Shown: positions 1 through 10,956 of the stretch, piece after piece
Position numbering within the stretch: the stretch's first letter is position 1
How the letters are laid out: every line of letters begins with the position of its first letter
Source: Cryptomeria japonica
Lineage: Eukaryota > Streptophyta > Pinopsida > Cupressales > Cupressaceae
Direction of reading: 5' to 3'
Assembly (NCBI RefSeq): GCF_030272615.1
Contig: NC_081410.1
Span: forward strand, 254,621,533 to 254,685,532
Length of the DNA stretch: 64,000 nt
Notes under the pieces: generated by a model
Database searches by the model: none
Told to the model about the DNA's origin: nothing
Seen by the model: the letters and a program-made list of their open reading frames with translations, nothing else
Position numbers and translations under genes: made by a program

Positions 1-560
1 CATACATAGAAACATCCAACATCATGAAGAAATCAAAGATAGAGAATCAAGAATCATCACTTCGAAATCACAAATCGAAGATTGCTTCACAAAGACAAGG
101 ACAAGGTATAGCAATGAAGATAGGAAGATGTTTTACAATCTTGAATTTCCTTCGGAAATCCAAGAATTATTGCCGATACAACACAAGTAATCTCAGTGAA
201 AGACATCAAAATGAGAAGATTCAGAAGCAATGCAAACATGAAGGATAAAGTGCAGTCAAAGATGAAATTCCCAAATAGGAGGCTTCAAGTGAAGCTGATC
301 AAATCAGAGAGATGATGCAGTTTGCTAATATCTCCCACCACCACCTCAATCACCTCTGGTGCTTGCAAATGTTGAGCATCAAGAGATATTGCCTGAATCA
401 CCTACAACTTGTGATGAGTTACAAGGAGCAAGTAGCTGAGGTGGTGCCCAATCATCACCAACTCACCTTCACACATCATCCCAATTCAAAGCGTCTAGAT
501 TCAATGCACCTGACTCACCCAACGAGGCAAATAACTACCACATGTGGGCGCAAAGTTTGA
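1..560 (+). repeat. Decayed 3' internal region of an LTR element, copy 1
   Basis: No intact ORF. Short strings here recur in the same order near 3500-3880: TTGAGCATCAAGAGATATT at 372 matches a copy at 3713 and GATTCAATGCACCTGACTC at 498 matches 3836, both at an offset of about 3340. I read the stretch as the end of the internal region of the same kind of element. The short Met-started frames at 24-248 and 312-560 have no recognisable domain. Confidence 0.45.
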
Positions 561-572
561 TGTACCTTCCGG

Positions 573-616
573 TTGTGAGGTATTCACACATCGCCCCACT
601 ACAAATGGGGACCCCC
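573..616 (+). other. Conserved double-hairpin motif, copy A
   Basis: 44 bp with two adjacent stem-loops: GTGA-loop-TCAC, then CCCCA-loop-TGGGG, followed by ACCCCC. The same 44-bp block occurs at 51154-51197 (+) and 30739-30782 (-). In all three places a tandem array of unrelated sequence follows downstream. It probably lies near the start of an LTR or leader; the function is unknown. Confidence 0.7.
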
Positions 617-885
617 ACTTTTTTTTTGCTTTTCAGGATAGTGTTAGAGTCCTTAGCTATTAGCCTTTGCATCGAAGAAGTATAGAAGGTCAGGAAGCCA
701 GGAGTTAGGTGGATAGCCTTGTTTGAGGTGTGAAATGAGTGAGTTACAGCCTTCACTTCATGTGCATACCCTCAGGAGCGTACTTCATGATCATCACTTT
801 TGGAGCAATCTCCCCTAAAAGCCTTGTTTGAGTGTGAATTGAAGCGTTTTAAAGAAAATAATGAGCATGATTTTGATTGAGATCA

Positions 886-1993
886 CCTCAAATCAGAGAA
901 ACGAAAATCGCCATGAATCGCCTAAACTCGGCGAGTCCAAGTCCAAGTCATGCTCGCCGAGTCTGGCGAGCAAACTTGCCAGACTTGCCGAGTTGGCGAG
1001 TTTGGCTCAAACTCGCCAAACTCGGCGAGTCCCGAGCCCCAAACTCGGCTACTGGCTGCGTTAGTAAAATGACAAAAAAAAAAACATTTTAAAAAGTTTT
1101 TTTAAAATGAATGGTATTGTCTTTGTTCACTACAACCTCCGCCTGAGAATGTCAGCCAATAGAAAAATAACACCCGACGCCTTTATTAAATAATAAGTTT
1201 TTTTGGCCTCGCAGGGCGCTGCCCCTCCACCCCACCTTGTATCGCAACAGGGAGCGCGCAAGGGGCACTGCCCCCAAACCCCCGTCGAAAAATATGGGGG
1301 GAAACTGCGTCGATAGAAGTAGGGAAAATTTAACCTCCTAGTCTGATACTGATTGGATCGACCAGGTAGATGTAGAGGCTGAGACTGTAGCCATGGCAGA
1401 GGAGGAGAGGAGAGCACGAGCAAAGACAGGAGATTTAAAGGCAAATAGTGACACGGATGTTCTTGATGTTGGTGAGCATGGCATGGTGTCACGGGAGCGG
1501 CTATGGCTGTCGAATCATCCAGGACCTACCTTAGACGCCTTCATAGGGGGCTGGGGCCGGAGGGTGCAGGCTCCTCTGAGCCATAGGCTTGTAGTTGTAT
1601 TTACCTTTGGTATTTGTATGAAACATTTAATGATGATCATATGATGACATGGATTTTTTATTCCATGAGTTTTGTAATATTGTATACATTTGACAATATT
1701 TATATATCTATGTTTGTTATTTCCTTCAGCTACAATTTGCGTTTATGCTTATGTGATTGATGTATACTTGTGTATGTAATCAAATGAGCCGAGTTTGATG
1801 ATGTTATTGTGTCTTTAAGGTGTATTCAATAAAGGGTGCCTGAAACAAGTTTTAAATCTTTAAAAATCTCTAAATTTCTTGAGTTTTTCACTTTCCCAAG
1901 TCCCGCCGAGTCTAACTCTGAGTCCCGAGTCCGAGTCCGATTTGGCCTTGCCTAGTCCGAGCCGAGTCCGAGTCCCGTTTCTTTGCCTCAAAT
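886..1993. mobile_element. Non-autonomous hAT transposon 1 (894-1985) with 8-bp TSD
   Basis: The element is 1,092 bp. Perfect 8-bp TSDs CCTCAAAT lie at 886-893 and 1986-1993. The terminal inverted repeats are CAGAGAAACG on the left and, reading inward, CAAAGAAACG on the right (one mismatch). An 8-bp TSD with CA...TG ends is the hAT signature. The subterminal DNA is packed with CGAGT/ACTCG motifs (about 925-1050 and 1905-1980), as expected for transposase-binding repeats. The interior holds a GC-rich block (1156-1335) that recurs inverted at 19434-19662. A frame at 1393-1644 (acidic, starting MAEEERRARA) may be a scrap of transposase C-terminus, but this is weak. No transposase core is present, so movement would need a helper. 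Confidence 0.85.
1156..1335 (-). repeat. GC-rich hAT core block, copy 1
   Basis: The reverse complement of this stretch aligns with 19434-19662, including the AAATTTTCCCTACTTCTATC edge, a C-run, a GGGTTTGGGGGCAG stretch and an edge AATAAAGGCGT. It is far more GC-rich than its surroundings and contains short palindromes around AGCGCCCC. Copy 2 is longer because its GGGGCAGCGCCCC-type segment is duplicated. Confidence 0.75.
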
Positions 1994-2029
1994 ACTCCTT
2001 TGGAGCAAAGTTTACTTCATGTGTTCTTT

Positions 2030-2870
2030 GATAGGAGCGAATTTTGCATTCATGAGGAAAGTTTAACATATTTTTTGTAGATGAAGATTCGGAAAAACCT
2101 AAGGATTGAATTGATGAAATGATGAAATGATTGAAGAAAAGTTTGCTTTAGTTTGAAATTCACTTCATCTCCAAGCATAGATGAGTGAACTTCATGTTTG
2201 GGCATAGAGGAGCGAACTTCATGATTGGGCATAGGAGAGCGAACTTCATGTTTGGAAGTAGGAGAGCGAAATTCATGTGCAAAGGTAGTAGAGAAAATTT
2301 TACTTCATGAATTCCCAAGTGAGTGAATTTATTTCATATGCCCAAGGGAAGATGTGAGAGCATTTACCTTGAGCTGATCCGATTTTGAGTAGAAAGCAAA
2401 CTTCACCTTCAAGCACAAGAGCGAACTTCACCTTCAAGCATACAAGAGCAAACTTCATGAATCAAAGGAGGGGAGCGAACTTCACCTTCAAGCACACAAG
2501 AGCGAACTTCACCTTCAAGTATACAAGAGCGAACTTCATGAATGGACAGAGGGGAGTGAACTTCACAAATTGAGAGAGGAGAGCGAACTTCACAAATTGA
2601 AGGAGGGGAGTGAACTTCACAAATTGGAGGTGAGCGAACTTCACAAATTGAGAAAGGAGGGTGAACTTCACAAATTGAAAGAGGGGAGCGAACTTCACAA
2701 ATTGAAAGAGGAGAGCGAACTTCATGTTCAAGCATAGGGGAGCGAACTTCACAAATTGAAAGAGGAGAGCGAACTTCATGTTCAAGCATAGGGGAGCGAA
2801 CTTCATGTCCAGGCATAAGGGAGCGAACTTCATGTGTTGAGCTTCAAGAGAGAATTTCAAGTGTAAAAGT
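2030..2870 (+). repeat. 27-bp minisatellite with GAGCGAACTTCA core
   Basis: About two dozen copies of a 27-28-bp unit whose constant core is GAGCGAACTTCA, alternating between a CAAATTGAAAGAG-type and a TGTTCAAGCATAGG-type spacer. Looser copies continue to about 3330. Because 27 is divisible by three, long open frames appear on the minus strand (for example 2409-2816, repeating EVRSP); these are by-products of periodicity. The GAGCGAA core recurs in the leader of the 51-58 kb element (53950-54040), so the array probably lies in a retroelement 5' leader. Confidence 0.85.
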
Positions 2871-3330
2871 TATGGAGTGAACTCTACTCCATGTGTTCCT
2901 AGTTGAAGGTGAATTTGCAAGATTGATTGCAAGACCACTACCTTGAGCTCATTTGATGTTTGGAAAGAGTCATTTTGAGTTAAGAAGATGAAAGGTGAAA
3001 GTTCAAAGATCACTTCATGTGAAGCAAGGTCAAGGCGAACTTCATGAGCAGGGGTTTAGGAGCGAACTTCATATGTTCCACTCTCAGAGCGAAATTCCTA
3101 TAGAGGCCTCTCCTAAAGGTAGTTCGTCATGTTTTAACCAATTAATGACTAAAAGCTTTAAGGTTGAGCTCATAGAATGAATAAAGACGAGTGAAAGCAA
3201 GTTAAAAGACGAGTTTGAAGATCACTTCATGTGTATCAAGGTGAATCAAGGTTGGAGTGAACTTCAAGAGCTCCTCTCTAGGAGCGAAAAACAACTTCAA
3301 GTGCTCCTTCATGAGAGCGGATTTTCTCTA

Positions 3331-3859
3331 AATCCTCTTACCAAACCTGCAAAACACATAAAATCAAAGAATACATCAAGGTAGAAGAACTATCAAGGTT
3401 ATATATTATGTGTATTTGATATCATGTTTGTTTTGTTTTGCAGATGGGAGAGGATGGTGATTGCAAAACAAAAGGAAAAAGATTGTAAGACACTGCCACC
3501 ATGCAAGTTCAAGAAGAAAACTTCATTAGCAAGCATAAGGGTATTAAGGAAGGAAGAATCTCAACTCCCACCACATTATGGAAACATGAAGAGATGAAAG
3601 GAGTGCGAAGGAGAAGTCATACAATCACCCTAAGGCAAGTAGGCGAGGATGGAGGAATGACTCAACTACATCAATGCTTCCCATCAACACTACTTCGAGC
3701 GAGCTTGAAATGTTGAGTATCAAGAGATATTTCTCAACATCCCTTCATGGTGATGAATCAAGTCTACAAGCAAATTGAGGTGGCATCCCAGTCACTACCT
3801 CCACCAATCAGAGAAGTTCCATCTCAGCACGTCTTGATTCAATGTACCTGACTCGTCCA
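3331..3859 (+). pseudogene. Remnant of a leader intron end and short internal region
   Basis: A pyrimidine-rich tract ends in TTTTGCAG at 3443 and is followed directly by ATG. The frame stops after about 15 codons. A second short frame (3501-3716, 71 codons) has no recognised domain. The stretch from 3500 to 3859 is colinear with 1-560 and leads into the LTR at 3860. The internal region here is only a few hundred bases, so any coding capacity has been lost. The element at 53.9-57.6 kb also has an acceptor-like GTGTAG just before its first ATG. Confidence 0.4.
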
Positions 3860-4911
3860 TGATGGCACAAACTTCAAGGCACCTACCCTTATTATCTATT
3901 GGTTGAATATTCCAAAGGGGACATGTGTCCAAATGATGTAATTATTTCATTGGCTAGAATTGAGTTTGTTGTAACAAACCTTAATTAGGGTTTTCATTGT
4001 AAAATCTCGGCCATTGATCTCGAATTGATCTGACCCATTGAATTGTATTGAGAGCACTATAAAAGGCTCAAATCTCTCATTTGTAAAGGTTAATAGAGGA
4101 ATAGTAGTAGGAGAAAAATAGAATAGAAGTTAGAATAGATTAGGAGGCGAAGAAATTGTTTTTAAAGACTTGTAAATGAGATACTCTTTTCATTGAAGTT
4201 ATGGTGAAATGCATTATTTCAACAAGTCTCATGGTTTCTACTTCTCATTTGCTTTCATGTTGATTAGGTTGAATGGAGGAATTTGTTGAATGTATTTGCG
4301 TGGAATCCGTTTAGTCCATACCACTAGCCTCTTGTTGATTGTAAGTGTGCCTTGTGTGGTCAACTGGAATGATACGAAATTAACTTCAAATTGTTATACG
4401 TTCGTTGTTTATGCATTAACTTGGATGGTAATCAATGTTTGATGGTAATGATTTGAATATCTTTGAGTTATCCCTTAGAAGATTGCACTGAGCTTGTGTC
4501 AAATTGTTCAAGTCGATGGTTAGACCTCGCCCAGTAGGATTCCATCTAATCATTCACCCATATTCTTACATTCTAGGCTTTAAGATAGACTCTCTCAACC
4601 CTTCGTCTTTTGCCCTTTTTCAACTCAAGTTAGTTTATGACAAAAAGCATCACAAGATTGCAACATCAGATGATCAAGTTCCAGCGATTCAAACATTCAA
4701 CAATTCAACATAAGTCCCCTTGTGATACCAGCAATCACATCAACCAACTGTGCTTATCTACACGTCGTGACCCAACATATAAGAACCTTGGAATTATCTC
4801 AAGTGATCCTTAAGCTAATTTTCAGCATTTGAGTAACTTTCTTCAAGAGAGGATAAGATACTTTTGGGTATTTTATTATGTGTCCGCATGTGTATAAAAA
4901 ACACATCAACA
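3860..4911 (+). mobile_element. LTR, copy A1 (TGATG...TCAACA family)
   Basis: 1,052 bp starting TGATGGCAC and ending ACACATCAACA, so TG...CA ends. A TATA-type box CTATAAAAGG lies at 4057-4066, after a CTTAATTAGGG segment and a TCTCGGCCATTGATCT segment. The same ordered blocks occur in the next copy (4912-5914) and at 57626-58702: GCCTTGTGTGGTCAACTGGA, AGTCCCCTTG and CAAGAGAGGATAAG. The copies have diverged clearly, so this is old. Confidence 0.75.
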
Positions 4912-5914
4912 CTACCCTCGTCATTTATTGGTCGAAATTCAAGGAAGGACATGTCCTATTTTTTGTAATTTTATCATTGGCCAAGCAATAAATGCTATAT
5001 AATGGGTGTAACAAACCTTAATTAGGGTTTCCATCTTGTAATCTCGGCCATTGATTGTGAATCAATCTGAGACACTCATTGTAAAGAGCTATCTATATAA
5101 GGCTCAGTTTTCTCATTTGTTAAGATTAATAGTCAATAGTTAATAGTCAAAAATTCAATAGCAAGTAGATTTTTAGCAGATAGCTAGAGTAGAGTAGGAG
5201 AAAAGAGATTGTTGTCAAGACTTTGTTGCAAGAAGCATGTAAATTTCATTGATAAATTGATAATATGGTGAGCTTCATGTGTTGATTCAACAATTTGCAT
5301 GGTATCTACTTCTCATTTATTTTCATGTTGGTTAGATGGATGGAAGCTATTATGGATGGTTAATGGTAGAATTCTCATGTTCATACTATTAGTATTTCGC
5401 TGATTGTGAAGTATCTTGCATCGTCAACTGAACTCTCTTCATGAGTTTAACTTCAATTGCTATTTGCTCATGGATATGCATCCCATTGATGGTGTCTATG
5501 TTGTAGGTGGTGATTTGGACATCATAAAACTACCTTACAAGATCGCACTAGCTTTGTGGAGTTGTCGCTTTGCATGGCAAAGCAAAGTCTAGTTGAATTT
5601 CACTATGTCATTTATATTTTATAGTCTCTTACATTCTTAGGATTAGATTAGCTTTCTCAACCCTCAATTCTTTTCATCTTGTTTAAAGTCAAGTGAATTT
5701 CTACGTTCCAACAACATTCAAACATCCAGGTTCAACGTAAGTTCCCTTGTGATTCCAACAAATCACATCACAAACACTGAGTTTATCCATGTATAAAGTC
5801 AAGAACTGACTATCAGAACATTGGAGTCGTCTCGTTTGTTCACATTGTTTAGCATCCAAGAAGTCTTTGTTCAAGAGAGGATAGAATAATGATCTCATAA
5901 AACACACATCAACA
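4912..5914 (+). mobile_element. LTR, copy A2, abutting A1
   Basis: 1,003 bp beginning CTACCCTCG immediately after the CA end of A1 and ending ACACATCAACA. It aligns along its length with A1 but lacks the first 23 bp, because its start corresponds to 3883 in A1. A TATA-like CTATATAA lies at 5093-5100. No internal region separates the two LTRs. Confidence 0.7.
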
Positions 5915-6610
5915 GTCACTACAAAGAAATCAGCACTTTTGGGGAATAATTCATCATTAGTTCAGTGATCAACATATACTCATCAACTCAAGTATACCAG
6001 CATTGACGAGGCAAATTCACTATCATTTATTGCACATTTCGCAGATCTGGTGAAAGTGCCATCACTTTGGAGGCTTTCTAGAGAGCGCGTGTCATCATTT
6101 ATTGTCACAACATTTCTAACCACTTTCCTTAACAACACCATTGCTTGGGAGGCAGATCTACTCTAACTATTACTGTTTTTATCACTTTTCAGACCATATT
6201 TGGGCATGCCAGCATTGGAGGAGGTTACAGTAGTACTTTGGGTAAGTGGCATCAAGATCTTTCACTATTTGCAAACATTTTATTGACTGTTATCAGCATT
6301 TTGAAAAGCTTGAGACTGCTGCACAGCCTTTAATTGACTATTCCCAACTGCCACATGACCTCCCTAGGTCATTTGCCTTGCCCCTACTGCTGCTACAGAA
6401 CTACAATCAGATCCAACCACCAAACTTGTCTGATATTCACCCATAAAAGGCTTCTACAGCTATACAATCATCATTTCTGTTCAAATGCAATTATTGCAAG
6501 TCTGAAAATTGTGATATCAATCATAATAAGTTGCTCCACTTCATAAATATAATAAGCGTATTTTGAAGGTAAATAATTGGTGTTCAATTCAGATCCATGG
6601 AAGTTTAATA
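5915..6610. other. Unassigned intergenic stretch
   Basis: No credible ORF, repeat or RNA seen. Overlapping short frames at 6145-6546 have no domain signatures. Confidence 0.5.
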
Positions 6611-9600
6611 CCCTAGGGCATAGTTTACAACTTTACATACCCAACAAGTCTTTTAGTACTTGCCTCTTTTTTTTTCAAACAAATTTTTGCAAGGGTTTAC
6701 TCATTGAATCTGTATAGCGAGCCGTGGGTAAACTCAAGTTTTTTGGCAAGTCATCACCAAAACTCAAACTCAATGAGCCTGAGCTGAAAACTCACTGCAC
6801 GCTCTACACAGAAAAAAGGTGAGTTTGATGCTGAAAAAACACAGTTTGCTGTCTTTCCCTTCATTCACTCCTCATCACACACAACAGCAAGCATTCTAGA
6901 GCTGATTGGGACAACTGTTTAGGGGATTTGAAGAAGAAATTTATAGAATTTCAAATTTGCATATGGTTGGTTCCATTTATTTTCTTCTTTTTTTATGCAT
7001 TTAAATTTGTAAATGATTTCTCAATTTTTTAGCATGTCAAATGAACATTGTTTAATGAATTGAATTGATTCAATTTGTCTAAACTTGTGGATTGATTAAA
7101 ATTTTAAAAATTTACACTGATTTGAATCAAATTATTCCTTTTTTGAAAAAGAAATTAGGGTTTACATTTTAGTTTTAATCAAATTTGTTAATTCAATTAT
7201 CATTTACCATATTACAATTAAATTTTTCAGATGCATTTGAACTTTATATAGCTTTATAAAAAACGCGAACCAATTGCTATATTTTTTAATCACTACTTTT
7301 TGTTCTTATTGATATTATAGGTTAATATATAATCACAATGGCATCCGGCTCTGCATCTAGTTCAAACTCAACATGTGGAAATCGTCCTATTGAAAGTGAC
7401 CCCCTGGAAGCCATGACCCCACATGGAAATATAACGTAGTTTGGACCAATAGGGAGGTTTGTGATTTATAAATGGTGTAAGAAGAAGCTTAGTGGAGACA
7501 TCAATCACCTCAAATACCATCTTCCAGATATTCCTTATCATGATGCCAAGAAATGTGAAGTAGCCTTGGAAGAGGTGAAACAAGAGATATTGGCCCTTCT
7601 TGCAGCACTAGATGAAAAGAAATTGGAGAGGGCCAAGGCACAAGCAGACATACAAGAAATCATTTCTCCTAATTTATCCACAGAATCTGATGTGAATATG
7701 CAAGGCATTGTGGGGTCTAGTTGCAGTCAACATATATGTGGCCCACCCTTCTCATCCAACTTAGGTAGAGCTCAACCAAGGGTTTTTTGAGCCTATAAAT
7801 ATACTAGGAGCACAACCTTCGTTGGAAGCTACAAGGTGGAATAAGGAGGTACACAAAGAAGCAGACAAGGCTTGTACAAAAATTTCATATTACAGCAACC
7901 TTCCTTTCAACGTAGCAAGGAGTCCATATTGGGAGTGATTAATGACTACATTGACAATTAAAAGGGAAAAAGTACAAGAGATTTAAGTGACAGGTTGCTC
8001 CAAGATGCTATTGGAGATATACAACAAATTGTGGAGGATCAAAAGAAGAAATGGCAAAAAAATGGATACACAATTCTTTCAAAAGGTTGGAGAGATTGAA
8101 GGAACCACACCCTCTTCAATTTTTTAGTGGCTTCAAAGGATGAGTTAATTTTTTTGAAGTCAACTGTTGTCTCCAACAAAATAAAGAATGCAAGAAATTT
8201 GAGCTTGATATTGGAGGAGGCTGTTTTAGAAGTGCACATACAAAACATTGACCAAGTTGTTACTAACAATGCAATAGCATATGTAGTGGCTGGAATATTC
8301 CTTCAAGAGAGGCATCCAGCACTTTTTTGGACCTCTCTTGCAACTCATTGCTCTGACCTTCTTTGGGGGCATAGGCAAAATTGATTGGGTGAGAATGATT
8401 GTAGAAGCAGCACAAAACAAAATATATTTACAATCACTTGTGGGTACTTCACTTGACGACAGATCACACTAAGGGGAAAAAGCTTGTGCGATCAAGTGTT
8501 ACAAGGTTTGTTTCTAACATTGCAAATTATTTCTAGTTTATTGACTCCCTTGAAGCAAATGTTTGTGAGCCAAGCATCGCTAGACTCCTTGAATGCTGCT
8601 GGAAACTTGCTAATACCACCTTTAAGTCACAGTGGAATCAGCAATACCTCAGGTTCTAAGATTTGTCTTCACTTGGATAGAGTCTTATAGGGAAAAATCT
8701 CTGTATTTTCTTAGATTCGTGAATGTATTAAAATCTGGAATGTACTCAGTAACTTCAGTCAATTAATTCCCAGCTGGATGTAATTGCAAATGAGAAATTA
8801 GTTTTTTGGTTATTCCTTGAGTTTTGTGCTAGTGTGATTGAATGATTATCATATTGCAAGCAAACAAATTCAACACACCAGGTTACAGCTGAACCACAGA
8901 AAAGTTTCAGAAGAGGGGAAAAAATCAGACCATCAATACTAGCCTGCCAACTGTTTGACGAAATGGTTAATCACGTAAATTGAGTTTATTTGTGCCAAAG
9001 GACAGGGGTACCTTACATACCTGAGATGGAGGTGTGAGACCTCATTGTTATAAGTTGCAGAATTATAAGCAAACTAGGGGCAGGCTCTTTTCTTCACTAT
9101 TAACTACAAAAGGAAGAAAAACCCAAACACCAAGTAAGAAAAAGAAGTCGTCTACAATTATTAATTGAATATTGTTTATTTATAAAATCTTGAATATCTT
9201 ATTTGTAGGTTCTTGGTGGAAAGATTGGGGTGGAAATACCCCAACTTGCAAAAGCTAGCCCTCTGAATTTTGTCTCAACCTTGTAGTGCTTTTCACTGTG
9301 AGTGCAACTGGAGTTTAATTGATGTCATTCACACAAAGAAGCATAATAAGTTGACTCAACAATGCCTCAATAACCTCTTTCTTATGCAATACAACCTTCG
9401 ACTTTGCACAATAAAGGTGGAGGACAATCAGAGCAGCTTACTGGTTTAGATGAGATTGATTCCTACAGTGAATGGACTCTGTAAGATGATAAGCCCTCAT
9501 TGTTTATAGAGGATGAGATTGTTGATTTTGAAAGCAAAACAATGGAGAATGAGGTTGCAAAGCAGGGGAGATTGGATTGTCATTGAATGACATTGATATC

Positions 9601-10101
9601 ACAAAGGAGTCATTGCCATCTAGCAGCAAGGTCCACAAGCACAGTCTTCTAGGTCAAGCAGGGAGCCACAATCAAATCGGAGGACCATACCCTCTAGCCC
9701 CCAATTTTTCATAGAATGGGGAAGAGAAAATTGTAAAAACTTGTAATTTTACACTTGCCTAGATATGCAATTTATGATGACGATTTTCAAAGACAATCAT
9801 CATAAATGCATAATAGTTATCAATTAGCAGCTAACTATTGTATCCACTGTTCAATTTTGCATGATGATGTGATTTTCCAATCCATATGTATTCAAGAATC
9901 AAATCTGATAGAAAAAAAATACTCATGGTTTTTTAGACTCATTTGATAGATTTTGTAATTTAATTTTGCAAAAAAAAATTATGTTTTTCAAGAAATTTAA
10001 GTAATTTTTAATTTGTTGAATTTTGCCAAGTTTTTGCTGCGTTGAAAATTTTGCGTTTGGCGAGTACTCTACAAGTCAAGTTTGCAAACTATGCCCTAGT
10101 G
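6611..10101 (+). mobile_element. Decayed autonomous-type hAT transposon (6619-10093)
   Basis: The ends are CATAGTTTACAAC on the left and, reading inward, CATAGTTTGCAAAC on the right. The flanking 8-bp TSDs CCCTAGGG (6611) and CCCTAGTG (10094) match at 7 of 8. The interior of about 3.5 kb carries a broken transposase at about 7338-8690 and acidic C-terminal-looking coding at about 9420-9700. Subterminal DNA repeats ACTCAAG/GGCAAGT-type words. A small relative with the same right end lies at 41881-42360. Confidence 0.8.
7338..8690 (+). pseudogene. hAT transposase pseudogene (BED finger plus DUF659)
   Basis: Reading starts at ATG 7338. An in-frame TAG follows at about 7437, then a BED-type zinc-finger region: WCKKKLSGDINHLKYHL followed by a spaced Cys. 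The first Cys of the usual CxxC pair is Tyr here (YKWC). The DUF659-like catalytic region runs from about 8085 to 8450. It shows SKGWRD, where the family normally has an Asp in SDGWTD, then an in-frame TGA (8097-8099), FNFLVASKDELIFLKS, VVTNNA where the family has VVTDNA, and ERHPALFWT. Two catalytic-type Asp positions are therefore changed, in addition to the stops. A further conserved-looking patch at about 8485-8600, in shifting frames, corresponds to the segment after the catalytic core. The protein would have bound the element ends and cut them; this copy is dead. The assignment is from motifs and is fairly secure. Confidence 0.8.
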
Positions 10102-10351
10102 TCCATTCTTGAATGTTTGTTGGCATTTGAGATTTTTATTCACTCAAATAGATTTTGTAATTTAATTTTGCAAAAAAAAAGTATGTTTTTCAAGAAATTT
10201 AAGTAATTTTTAAGTTGTCAAGTTTTGCCATGTTTTTGCTGAGTTGAAAATTTTGTGTTTGGCGAGTACTCTACAAGTCCAAGTTTGCAAACTATGCCCT
10301 AGTGTCCATTCTTGAATGTTTGTTGGCATTTGAGGTTTTTATTCACTCAAA
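9948..10351 (+). repeat. 202-bp tandem duplication spanning the hAT right end
   Basis: Unit 1 is 9948-10149 and unit 2 is 10150-10351, nearly identical. Each contains AGATTTTGTAATTTAATTTT, the hAT right terminus TTTGCAAACTATG, the TSD-like CCCTAGTG and about 50 bp of flank. The duplication crosses the element boundary, so it happened after insertion. Confidence 0.9.
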
Positions 10352-10646
10352 TTCAATTATATCAGCATTGATGTTTTATCTGAGAGCTTTGACTACTCAG
10401 ATCTGAGTGTATTTGAATGTCAAAGAGTGAATAGTTGGCTCTCCATTTCAAATCAGGCATTAAAAAGCCTTTTCTTTTGAGTTATTATCAACTATAAAAT
10501 GAACTTTGCTATTTCAAGTGAAGTTGAAGTTGTTTTCCAGTCATAGAGGGTTTTGATAACAAGTTTCTAGTAATTAGATTGATTTTGTTTTGTCATTTCA
10601 GTTTGTGGTTTTGTATCAGAGAAAAAATTTGACAAAACCCTAAAAC

Positions 10647-10657
10647 GGGACATTACA
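10647..10657 (-). repeat. LTR-type terminus, TGTAATGTCCC
   Basis: On the minus strand TGTAATGTCCCGTTTTAGGG starts at 10657. Matching termini occur at 17743 (+), 41491 (-), 51130 (-) and, with one change, 59137 (+). No partner end was found nearby; probably a solo or truncated LTR. Confidence 0.5.
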
Positions 10658-10786
10658 AATTAAAATAGGAATTGCTCCCTATACGCCAAAAAGTGAGTTA
10701 TTGAAAGTAGACTATCAAGCAGAAAACAAAAGCTTCAAATAATAAAGGCACAATTAAGGACAATTAACATTTAAAACTCCATATAC

Positions 10787-10956
10787 CTGATCTACCAAGA
10801 ATTGGAGATAGTTATGCTCACGAAACAGCCACCTCTCAAATGGAGGTAATGGTTTTGCCTGAACAATCTTGATATCTCCCTGCAACAACTAACGATTATC
10901 AGGGACACCACTCATATAACTGCCATATTCAGCAACTTCCATGGAAACATGAGGCT
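10787..10956 (-). pseudogene. Single exon of an unidentified host gene, one in-frame TAG
   Basis: On the minus strand a pyrimidine-rich TTTATTTCAG acceptor precedes 10956 and a CAG/GTATAT donor follows 10787. The 170-nt interval reads in one frame (entering with 2 nt, leaving at phase 0): PHVSMEVAEYGSYMSGV, then PDNR, a TAG, then LLQGDIKIVQ, KPLPPFERWLFREHNY and LQFLVDQ. The composition (W, F, R, E, Y) and clean splice sites look like real protein-coding DNA, unlike the TE debris around it. The gene was not recognised. The TAG (a likely Gln codon change) suggests a pseudogene or captured fragment. Another possible exon lies at 11350-11570 on the same strand. Confidence 0.5.

Noticed and set aside
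2409-2860. Two long minus-strand ORFs (135 and 132 codons) repeating EVRSP and VKFAP text
   Set aside because: They arise because the 27-bp minisatellite has a period divisible by three; no start context, domain or conservation.
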